DNA of 58,368 nucleotides from assembly GCA_947176605.1 (NCBI GenBank), contig CAMWRH010000011.1, positions 1 through 58,368 on the forward strand, read 5' to 3'. Below the pieces are notes generated by a model. The model made no database searches. It saw nothing but the letters and a program-made list of their open reading frames with translations, and had not been told where the DNA came from. This document shows, piece after piece, positions 16,637 through 23,805 of the stretch; the first letter of the stretch is position 1; each line of letters starts with the position of its first letter. Origin of the DNA: an uncultured Porphyromonadaceae bacterium (lineage in GTDB: Bacteria > Bacteroidota > Bacteroidia > Bacteroidales > Muribaculaceae). The translations under genes and the position numbers were made by a program.

Positions 16637-17236
16637 GAGGCTCTTCCCGCTGGAGCATATTGCGATGAAGCGGCTCATTATGTGGCAGCCGCAGGTGGTG
16701 ATGATGCTCTCGGGATGAAACTGCACTCCGTAGACCGGGAGCCTCGCGTGCCTGAGCGACATTACCGCGCCATCGTCGGAGGCCACGGAGGTGAGCCGGA
16801 GAAGGGTTCCGGCCATTGAGGCGGCTTCTACCTGCCAGCTGTGGTAGCGCCCTACGGTGCTGCCGGGGGGTAAGGCTCCCAGCAACGGGTCGGTGGTATC
16901 GGTAATGCGCAGATGCGACCCATGGCCGTGGCTCGGGTACGGGCGCTGCTCGAGTCGCGCCCCGAAATGCTGCGCTATGGCCTGATGCCCGAGGCAGATG
17001 CCCAGCATCGGGACGCGCACGGCATACTCCTCTACGATCCGCATAAGTCCGGGCAATTCCGAGGGCAGTCCGGGGCCGGGTGAAAGGATCACTCCCGCGT
17101 ATGGGTGCGACGGTAGCGATACGGCTTCTTCCGGACGCGCCACATCGACGCAATCCCTCGCCACACGGCAGGATTCGAGCAGACCGAGTATGTTGCAGAC
17201 AAACGAGTCATGATTGTCGATCAGAAGAAGTTTCAT
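16625..17236 (-). CDS. pabA: aminodeoxychorismate/anthranilate synthase glutamine amidotransferase subunit
   Basis: The 203-residue class I glutamine amidotransferase has the complete triad: Cys81 in LGICLGHQ, and His174 and Glu176 in VQFHPESI. It hydrolyses glutamine to supply ammonia to the chorismate-using partner. The divergently transcribed neighbour is a PabB-type subunit and a PabC-type lyase follows it, so PabA (folate) is more likely than TrpG, though the two are hard to tell apart and one protein often serves both. I use the ATG at 17236 (MKLLLIDNHDSF) rather than 17251, because a TATATTTG -7 element lies only 5 bases before it. The C-terminal tail is encoded partly by a heptamer repeat. 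Confidence 0.88.
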   Translation of the reverse strand: MKLLLIDNHDSFVCNILGLLESCRVARDCVDVARPEEAVSLPSHPYAGVILSPGPGLPSELPGLMRIVEEYAVRVPMLGICLGHQAIAQHFGARLEQRPYPSHGHGSHLRITDTTDPLLGALPPGSTVGRYHSWQVEAASMAGTLLRLTSVASDDGAVMSLRHARLPVYGVQFHPESIITTCGCHIMSRFIAICSSGKSLPKA

Positions 17237-17240
17237 ACTG

Positions 17241-17248
17241 CAAATATA
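17241..17248 (-). promoter_or_regulatory. pabA promoter -7 element abutting the start codon
   Basis: On the minus strand TATATTTG fits TAnnTTTG. No TTG is found at the proper distance upstream. The expected start of transcription (about 17235) coincides with the ATG at 17236, so the transcript would have almost no leader. Confidence 0.4.
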
Positions 17249-17357
17249 CATATTATTTCCGATGGCACATGGCTGTAAGGGTCAAAAGTATTAATTTTGC
17301 AGTCAACTCCGGTTACCGCCCCGATACGGCGCGGCTCCGGCACATAAGATTTATATC

Positions 17358-18338
17358 ATGTTTTGCGACCTGAATACATTGCGGCGGCGGATGAATGAAT
17401 GCGGAGCCTTGAAGACTCCGTTCCTGTTTGCGGTCGATTATCATATGCGGCGTGCGTTCTTTACGGATGCGCCTTACGGTGACTCTTCTGTGAAATGGCG
17501 GATCGGCAACGCCGGGAATGCCGGGGGGGAGGCTCCGGCGGCTGCGCCGTATCTTAATGTCGTTAATCCTGTCGGACGCAGGGAGTATGCGCGGGCGTTC
17601 GCTACGGTAAACTACGGATTGCACCGGGGCGACAGTTTTCTGGTCAATCTTACTGCGGGCACTGAGGTGGAGTGCTCCCCTCTGGAAGATATCTTTCTCG
17701 CTGCGGATGCCCCTTACCGTCTGCTTATCCCGGGGGAGTTCGTTTGTTTTTCGCCGGAGTCGTTTGTCAGGATATCGCCCGACGGGGTTATCTCGGCATT
17801 CCCGATGAAGGGGACCATCCGCGCCGATATCCCGGATGCGCGGCGGCTGCTTGAGGAGAATCCTAAGGAACTGGCCGAGCATTATACGATAGTCGACCTG
17901 CTGCGCAATGATCTGGGGATGGTGGCCCGCAATGTCCGCGTGAGCCGGTTTCGCTATTTCGACCTTATCGCCACCTCCCGTGGACCCATTTACCAGACGA
18001 GTTCCCGCATCGATGGCGACCTTCCCGCCGGGTGGCCGTCGCGTCTGGGCGACATAATCCTGCCGATGCTTCCGGCAGGCTCGATATGCGGCGCTCCGAA
18101 GGAGGCCACCCTGGAGATAATCCGCCGGGCCGAGACGCTGGAGCGGGGATGGTATACGGGGGTGTTCGGGCTGTTTGACGGCCGGAGCCTGGACAGCGCG
18201 GTGATGATACGCTGCATCCAGCGGCACGCCGACGGGCGGCTGATGTTTCATAGCGGCGGGGGAATCACTTCCTCGAGCCGGATGGAGGATGAATACCGTG
18301 AACTGACCGATAAGATATATCTCAGCACAGGCGGATGA
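17358..18338 (+). CDS. pabB: aminodeoxychorismate synthase component I, short form
   Basis: The 326-residue chorismate-binding enzyme has the catalytic-domain motifs of the PabB/TrpE/MenF group: PMKGTIRAD, IVDLLRNDLG, GSICGAPKEATLEII and RGWYTGVFG. It lacks the large N-terminal domain of enterobacterial PabB (about 450 residues), as is common in Bacteroidetes. The reaction aminates chorismate to 4-amino-4-deoxychorismate using ammonia from PabA. The gene is divergent from pabA and 88 bases upstream of pabC. A TAATTTTG element (17292-17299) lies upstream without a clear -33 box. Anthranilate synthase is less likely because a pabC-type gene follows and no other trp gene is present. Confidence 0.9.
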   Translation: MFCDLNTLRRRMNECGALKTPFLFAVDYHMRRAFFTDAPYGDSSVKWRIGNAGNAGGEAPAAAPYLNVVNPVGRREYARAFATVNYGLHRGDSFLVNLTAGTEVECSPLEDIFLAADAPYRLLIPGEFVCFSPESFVRISPDGVISAFPMKGTIRADIPDARRLLEENPKELAEHYTIVDLLRNDLGMVARNVRVSRFRYFDLIATSRGPIYQTSSRIDGDLPAGWPSRLGDIILPMLPAGSICGAPKEATLEIIRRAETLERGWYTGVFGLFDGRSLDSAVMIRCIQRHADGRLMFHSGGGITSSSRMEDEYRELTDKIYLSTGG

Positions 18339-18380
18339 CTGGCGCCTGGCCGTACAATCGCTCCCGGGGCTACATTAATC

Positions 18381-18409
18381 CGTCATTACACCACAATACG
18401 TCATTACAC
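18381..18409 (+). repeat. two 11-base direct repeats before pabC
   Basis: CGTCATTACAC occurs at 18381-18391 and again at 18399-18409, 18 bases apart, within the 88-base gap between pabB and pabC. It could be a binding site or chance. Confidence 0.5.
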
Positions 18410-18426
18410 TAATAAGGATAAGCAAT

Positions 18427-19044
18427 ATGCCTGTATTTCTGGAATCCATACGCATTTCCGATGGCGAGATGATGCTGCCGGAGCTTCATGCGCGCCGTAT
18501 GCACGATACCTGCATCGAGGCTTTCGGCCACTGCCCCCTCCCCTCCCCCGATTCTATCCGGGTGCCGGAGGAGTTCGGTCGCGGAGAGGTAAAGCTCCGT
18601 ATACTTTATGATGATGCGGGGTGGCGGCATGAATTCGCGCATTATTCACCTCGCAGGGTATGTTCGTTAAGATGCGTGGAGGTTCCGGCGGGATTTGACT
18701 ATCATCTCAAGTATGCCGACCGCAGCGGTCTCGATGCATTGCGCCTCCGGCGCGGAGAGGCTGATGAAATCCTTATATTGCGCGATGGTGTCCCCTGCGA
18801 CACCTCCTATTCCAACATACTGCTGGCCGATGATGCGGGGCGCCTGGTGATACCCTCTTCGTGTCTGCTTCCGGGCGTGATGCGCCGCCATCTGACAGAA
18901 TCGGGGCAGGCTGAGGTGCTCCCTGTCAGCCGTGCCGACCTGCTTCCCGGCAATCAGTTCGGGTTTACGCGCCTGCTGATGATCAACGCCATGCTCCCTC
19001 CGCACCTGTCGCCCTGCATACCGCTTGAGTGCATCACCGACTGA
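18427..19044 (+). CDS. pabC: aminodeoxychorismate lyase, class IV aminotransferase
   Basis: The 205-residue PLP-dependent class IV aminotransferase-fold protein keeps the PLP-binding Lys (near residue 95, YHLKYADRSGLD) and the conserved DTSYSNILL segment. It is shorter than E. coli PabC (about 270) because the N-terminal domain is trimmed. Together with PabA and PabB it would finish p-aminobenzoate synthesis by removing pyruvate from aminodeoxychorismate. The assignment rests mostly on its place after pabB; the fold alone would also fit a branched-chain or D-amino acid aminotransferase. It converges with the glycosidase gene, and a hairpin lies between them. Confidence 0.82.
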   Translation: MPVFLESIRISDGEMMLPELHARRMHDTCIEAFGHCPLPSPDSIRVPEEFGRGEVKLRILYDDAGWRHEFAHYSPRRVCSLRCVEVPAGFDYHLKYADRSGLDALRLRRGEADEILILRDGVPCDTSYSNILLADDAGRLVIPSSCLLPGVMRRHLTESGQAEVLPVSRADLLPGNQFGFTRLLMINAMLPPHLSPCIPLECITD

Positions 19045-19114
19045 TTACAGTGGTTATTAGCCAAACAGCTCGGAATGCGAATCGGCAGAGGAATTCCTCT
19101 CCTTTTAAAGCAAA

Positions 19115-19149
19115 CCCCCGGATATGCTTGCCATGGGCATATCCGGGGG
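19115..19149. terminator. hairpin between convergent pabC and glycosidase genes
   Basis: CCCCCGGATATGC (19115-19127) pairs perfectly with GCATATCCGGGGG (19137-19149) around a 9-base loop. It lies between two convergent stop codons, so it probably serves both strands. T tracts are weak on both sides. Confidence 0.65.
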
Positions 19150-19178
19150 ATAGTTTACATTTCGGGGCTGAGCGGGTC

Positions 19179-21353
19179 TCAATCCTGCACCAGGCGCACG
19201 CCATAGATGCGCGCATGGTTGGTCTTGATGTTCATGTTCTCGTTTTCGGGACGGAAGTCGAGACGGAGCGTGTGGTCGCCTTTGGCGAGATGCACCTTGA
19301 CGGAGTTTGACCAGCCTCGCTCGTCCCAGTTGTTTTTGCCACGCTGCGGGAGCACGATGAGTCCGGCACGCTCGCCGTCGGCCGAGAGGGTGCGCAGACC
19401 GCATTTGTTCTCGGTGTTGACCGGACCGTTGCCGTTGGCGTAAAGGAGGCTTACGTAGTAGTCGCCGTCGGCAGGTACGCTTACGGGCACTTCAAGCACG
19501 GTATCCTTGTCGTTGTCGGCGCCGTCGAGCTGCACCATCACCATGGGGCGCGTGCTGCGCGGCTCGGATGCGAATCCTTCCATACCGTTGCCGGCCACGC
19601 CGATCACCTGGTATTCACCCGGCTCTGAGGCATCGAAGGTGGTGGCCCGGGTCTCGGCTATGCGCTTGCCGTCTTTCACTATCACGTAATGACCGATATA
19701 TTCGATCGGATTCCATACGAGCTGCGTCCCTTCGAGCCATGCGATCGGGGTGAGCGGTGCCTTGGCGTTGTGCTGATGGTTGACCTGAAGGGGGGCGATG
19801 GGCTGATTGTCCATCACAATCTCGATGTTCATCTCTCCTTTTGCCTTTTTGGCGGGGATGAAGGGGGCCTGTTCCTTGCCGTTGACCTTAAAGGATGCTA
19901 TCTTGTCGCCATAACCGCTGACGGAGATATTGAGCACCGCATCGCGGTAGCGGAATCCCTCCAGGCGGCGGGGCTGACCCATGGCCTCGGGCACGAAGGG
20001 ATGGAATGCGAGACCGTCTTTCTGATAGTCGATGCCGAAGAGGATCTTATGCGTCAGGGCGATGTTGCCGCTCAGGCACCAGAGCATGTTGCTGGAGTTG
20101 AGTTCGGTGGCTATGTCGCCGTTGTCGAGGTTGAAGTTCTCTTTGTTGGTGGCGAAGAGTGCGGCGGGGCGCACGATGCTGCCGATGGCCTCCATGACAC
20201 CCTGCTCGTTGCCGGCCTTGGCGTTGGCGAGGGCCCACCACGCCCCTACCCAGGGCCAGAGGGAGTTGTTGTGATAGGCCGGCATGTCGGCTATCTGCGG
20301 ATAGAATATGGCCACGCCGTAGGGTGTGGTGGGGTTATGCTCGGTGAGTGTGCGCGCACGCTCGGGTGAAGCCACATCCCACATGATGGCCAGGGCCTCG
20401 CCGAGGGTTTCGGCGCGGGGATTGGCAATCAGGTTGTCGCGGCCGTAAAGATACATGGCGTAGTAGCCGGCATCATCGAGCCAGAGGTACTGATTGACGG
20501 CTGCGGCGATGGCATCCGACATTTCCTGTGCCTCGCGGGCCACATCCTTATGCCCCAGCACCTCGGCGGCTTCGGCGAGCACATGCCATGCCTGGGCGTG
20601 GACTATGGAGGTGGAGAGTGTCTCGGTATTGTAGATGTCGGCGCACTGCATCCATTTCGGATGGCTCTGTTCGCGCCAGTCGATAAAGGAGGTCTCACCT
20701 TTCACGAGTCCTGTCTCGGTGCCGTAGAAGGCTTTGGCATCGGTCTCAAGCGAGCGCTTCATCACGGGATATATGAATTCGAGCCATTCGCGCGAGCCAG
20801 TGACTTTATATACCTCCCATGCTGCCACACACCAGATTTCGCGGTCGGTCGATACGGGCCATGCGCCGCCGCTGCCGGTGTCCTGTATCACGCGACCCAG
20901 CGGATCGACTTTCTTCATCAGTGATATCATCGAGGCTTCGGGCTGCATGTAGGCCATGGAGAGGAGTATGGAGTAGCTCACGTCGCGGGTCCATACGCCG
21001 GCCCATTCCTTGCCGGTGCGCAGTGTGGTGTCGGGTTCCACGGCGTTGACCATCTCGTCGAGTCCCATGTTGTAGACGGCTTCGTGAAGGCGGTTGGGGG
21101 TGACGAGTTTGGGATAGGAGCTGATATCGTTCTTGAGTTTCCACACTTTGTCGATCCCCATGTAGAAGCCGGGCTGTGCGGAATAGTCGGATATGATCTC
21201 ATATCCGCTGGGGGCATATGCCTTGAAGGGGCCCTGCGTCACGGTATCGCCATGCCACGAGTAGGCCGGGGTGCTGACCACGGTGTCGGATGCGGCATGC
21301 GCCGCGCCGGCTGACAGGCCAAGCAGGCCGATTGCCATAATGATAGTTTTCAT
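19179..21353 (-). CDS. secreted six-hairpin glycosidase-like protein
   Basis: The 724-residue precursor has a signal peptide (about 1-20, ending AHAAS). The central part has the repeated helix-hairpin pattern and acidic signature of (alpha/alpha)6 glycosidases: AGVWTRDVSYSILLSMAY, DTGSGGAWPVSTDREIW, SFIDWREQSHP, NNSLWPWVGAWWAL. The C-terminal 110 or so residues look like a galactose-binding beta-sandwich (DGDYYVSLLYANGNGP, DHTLRLDF). I cannot name the GH family; a debranching-enzyme/MGH1-like relative is most likely. It probably acts in the periplasm or at the surface on a glycan. It has its own promoter (21485-21515) and is not in an operon with susC/susD. Confidence 0.7.
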   Translation of the reverse strand: MKTIIMAIGLLGLSAGAAHAASDTVVSTPAYSWHGDTVTQGPFKAYAPSGYEIISDYSAQPGFYMGIDKVWKLKNDISSYPKLVTPNRLHEAVYNMGLDEMVNAVEPDTTLRTGKEWAGVWTRDVSYSILLSMAYMQPEASMISLMKKVDPLGRVIQDTGSGGAWPVSTDREIWCVAAWEVYKVTGSREWLEFIYPVMKRSLETDAKAFYGTETGLVKGETSFIDWREQSHPKWMQCADIYNTETLSTSIVHAQAWHVLAEAAEVLGHKDVAREAQEMSDAIAAAVNQYLWLDDAGYYAMYLYGRDNLIANPRAETLGEALAIMWDVASPERARTLTEHNPTTPYGVAIFYPQIADMPAYHNNSLWPWVGAWWALANAKAGNEQGVMEAIGSIVRPAALFATNKENFNLDNGDIATELNSSNMLWCLSGNIALTHKILFGIDYQKDGLAFHPFVPEAMGQPRRLEGFRYRDAVLNISVSGYGDKIASFKVNGKEQAPFIPAKKAKGEMNIEIVMDNQPIAPLQVNHQHNAKAPLTPIAWLEGTQLVWNPIEYIGHYVIVKDGKRIAETRATTFDASEPGEYQVIGVAGNGMEGFASEPRSTRPMVMVQLDGADNDKDTVLEVPVSVPADGDYYVSLLYANGNGPVNTENKCGLRTLSADGERAGLIVLPQRGKNNWDERGWSNSVKVHLAKGDHTLRLDFRPENENMNIKTNHARIYGVRLVQD

Positions 21354-21694
21354 CTATAGGATTTTAAAGTATTATGTAAAGTTTTAAGGAAGTCGGGGGT
21401 AAAAAGCGGGAACCTCTATGCGATGGATGCCACTCCCGCAATCAGCTGCCGGAGCATCATGCCGTAAAAAGGGCTCCCGGAATACAAAATTACATATTCT
21501 CGGGAACCCTTCCAATATCTGTGGTAAAAAAATAGATTCTTTAACAGTCTAATCCCCTACCTTTCAGCCGCATGACACATTGCGCGGTGGTGAAAAAAGT
21601 AGTGGCTGCGGTGCCTGTGGGGGGCGGAGCGCCGGACTGTCAGCCGGAGCACCGGACTGCGTGTCGGCATACTCCGGCCGCCGCGGACGGGGGA
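21354..21694. other. intergenic gap holding the glycosidase promoter
   Basis: This 341-base gap holds the minus-strand promoter at 21485-21515. An imperfect hairpin spans it: AAGGGCTCCCG near 21470-21480 faces CGGGAACCCTT near 21501-21511. I see no gene or repeat in the remainder. Confidence 0.5.
21485..21515 (-). promoter_or_regulatory. promoter of the glycosidase gene
   Basis: On the minus strand TTG (21515-21513), a 20-base spacer and TAATTTTG (21492-21485) match the consensus. Transcription would start near 21479 with a leader of about 125 bases. An imperfect inverted repeat covers the promoter and could be an operator. Confidence 0.6.
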
Positions 21695-23257
21695 TCAGCG
21701 CGTCACGGCCACCTTCGAGTAGCGCACGCTGCCGTCGCTGAGCACGCTGCGCTTCACGTAGATACCGCCGGTGGCGGCGTTGCTGCGCATGCCGTTGAGG
21801 TCGAAGAGGGTCTCTTCTGTCACTTCCGCCGCATCGACCGCATGGACGCCGCTGTCGTCGACCACGTAGGTCACTACATCGCTGGCGTATTCCTCGCCGT
21901 CGCAGGTATTGACGAGCTGCACGCCGAGGGATTCATAGCCGCTTACGCGGAAACCTACCTCATGTGCGGTATTCATACGGTTGCATACGATGAGGTAGCG
22001 GTCGAAGTCGTAGGGCACATCCCACATGTCGACGCCACTGTCGAAGTCCTCTGCAAGCACTTCGATCTGCTCGTCGTCCATATAGAGGCGGTAGGAAAGC
22101 TGTTCGCGCGGGAGCAGCACGCCGTCGACGGTGAGCATCGGGAGATTGAAGTCGAGGATGTCGAAGTTCTCGCCTCGTCCACGCTCGTAGTATGTGAGCC
22201 CCCAGGGCGACATGGGCACACCTTTCGTGTCGGGCTGGTAGACCAGTTCGGGATCTTCCACCATCTGGAGGAATTTGATGCTGCCGTCGGTGGCGGTGTT
22301 GAAGATGATGATCACCGAGGGGTCTTCGGCCTTGTAGGTATCGCTTTCTTCATCGTAGACCCATACGAACTCGGTGTCGTCGGGAAGGAGGGAGTAGCCG
22401 CCCAGGGCGTTCTCATCCTCTTTGCAGTACTGCAATGTGACGTTCATCACACTCATCTGCCCCATCGACTGGCCGGAGGGCATCACGATGCGGTTGCCGT
22501 CGCGCTGACCCTTCACCCAGACGGAGGGGAGGTCGAGAGACAGTCCGCCGATATACGCGTCGTCGCCGTCAAAGGCGAATTCCACACGGTAGCCGAAGTC
22601 CTTGGGGTCGGGAGCGGCGTTGCCCATGCCGTAGGTGATGTAGGAGTATTTCTTGCCTGTCACGCCGTCGGGAGGAGTCACCAGACTGCTGTCGGGGGCA
22701 TCTTCATATTTGATGGAGGTCATCGACATGCCCATCCACATGTCGGCAGGCTGCACGTTGATGCCGATGCTGTACCCTTCGGGGAGCGGGCGGAGCTGCA
22801 GCGAGCCGTCGTCGCCCCATTCGAATACGAGCAGGTTCTTGTCGGGGTCGGTCACGGGCCAGGGCATACCGTCTTCATCCATCTCGAATACCTGAAGGTC
22901 GTACCAGGCATCGTCCTCGTCGTCGTATTCGGCTTCCTGCACGTAGAGGGTCTGCGGGAGCTGCAGCTCTACGGTGTTGTCGTAGGTCATCTGCCCTGTC
23001 ACCCATGTGCCGAAGTCCATGAGGGGGAATATGTTGCTGAAGTAGAATTTTCCTTCGGTGTCCATCACGAGGGTGACGGTGGCCTGCATATCGTTGAAAT
23101 ATTCAAGCTCCATGCTTGCGTAGAAGCCGGAATAGGTCATCAGGTATTCGTCAGACAGACCTTCGGGCTGTTCGAAAATCACATCGGTGGTCTGGGCGGA
23201 GGCCATAAGCAGAGCTACACCGGAGAGCATTGTAGTAACAAATCGTTTCATAAGCAT
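21695..23257 (-). CDS. secreted protein with type IX secretion-like C-terminal module, unknown function
   Basis: The 520-residue precursor has a signal peptide (about 1-22, ending MASAQT). A long beta-rich acidic region contains related motifs (MEYFNDMQATVTLVMDTEG-like and FNTATDGSIKFLQMVEDPE). The last 45 or so residues (LFDLNGM, GIYVKRSVL, VRYSKVAV) resemble the type A sorting domain of the Por/type IX secretion system. I recognise no catalytic domain. It is likely exported to the cell surface or medium. The start could be 23257 or the second Met at 23251 (MKRFVTT). A good promoter precedes it. Confidence 0.75.
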   Translation of the reverse strand: MLMKRFVTTMLSGVALLMASAQTTDVIFEQPEGLSDEYLMTYSGFYASMELEYFNDMQATVTLVMDTEGKFYFSNIFPLMDFGTWVTGQMTYDNTVELQLPQTLYVQEAEYDDEDDAWYDLQVFEMDEDGMPWPVTDPDKNLLVFEWGDDGSLQLRPLPEGYSIGINVQPADMWMGMSMTSIKYEDAPDSSLVTPPDGVTGKKYSYITYGMGNAAPDPKDFGYRVEFAFDGDDAYIGGLSLDLPSVWVKGQRDGNRIVMPSGQSMGQMSVMNVTLQYCKEDENALGGYSLLPDDTEFVWVYDEESDTYKAEDPSVIIIFNTATDGSIKFLQMVEDPELVYQPDTKGVPMSPWGLTYYERGRGENFDILDFNLPMLTVDGVLLPREQLSYRLYMDDEQIEVLAEDFDSGVDMWDVPYDFDRYLIVCNRMNTAHEVGFRVSGYESLGVQLVNTCDGEEYASDVVTYVVDDSGVHAVDAAEVTEETLFDLNGMRSNAATGGIYVKRSVLSDGSVRYSKVAVTR

Positions 23258-23805
23258 TTATTTTTGTCATCCTTACGCATTGTCAATTATTATTCTGACA
23301 ACCGCACTGCAAATTTAATGATTTTTTACATTAAAACCAACACTCCTCAGTTTTATTGTATTTTTTCAATCTAATAAGCATTATGAAGCATTATGCCGAA
23401 TTAGGCTGTCATTATGCAGTTGGCCAGTCTTTGCAGCGCGTTGACAGCAATTGCCCCGGCCCTATCTGAACATGTGCCGGTCTGAGACCGCTTTTCACTG
23501 CTTACGGCACCCGGGCGCCTTCGGCAACCGACGCTTTTCAAAGGGCAACCTCCTCCAAGTGATGAATTTTATGAAGTTTTTTGCGCGCGGTTATTTGCAT
23601 TTGCCATTATTTGTATTAATTTTGGGATGCTTTTCCATCCGCACATCCCCCGCAGCTGAAGATTGAGCTACGCGCGGTTACGTGATCGTAAGGTGCGGCA
23701 AGGGGGTGGCTATCATTCCGATGCTCCGCCTCCGACGCACTTCCGGGATGCTGCAGGGTCGACGACTATATACGGATATTATATTCTACTATATTTTCAA
23801 CACTT
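23258..23805. other. 548-base gap with one promoter and a short signal-like frame
   Basis: Left of this gap is the minus-strand promoter at 23310-23340. At 23562-23666 a 34-codon plus-strand frame (start MNFMKFF) encodes a hydrophobic, lipobox-like run (FVLILGC) and then stops after 14 more residues. It has the look of an orphan signal sequence, but I have no other support for it as a gene. The remainder shows nothing I can interpret. Confidence 0.4.
23310..23340 (-). promoter_or_regulatory. promoter of the secreted-protein gene
   Basis: On the minus strand TTG (23340-23338), a 20-base spacer and TAAATTTG (23317-23310) match the consensus. The leader would be about 47 bases. Confidence 0.68.

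Noticed and set aside
21572..23374. 600-codon plus-strand frame opposite the secreted-protein gene
   Set aside because: The minus-strand gene has a signal peptide, a promoter and a sorting tail. The plus-strand product is His/Val/Gly-rich low complexity, as expected of a shadow.
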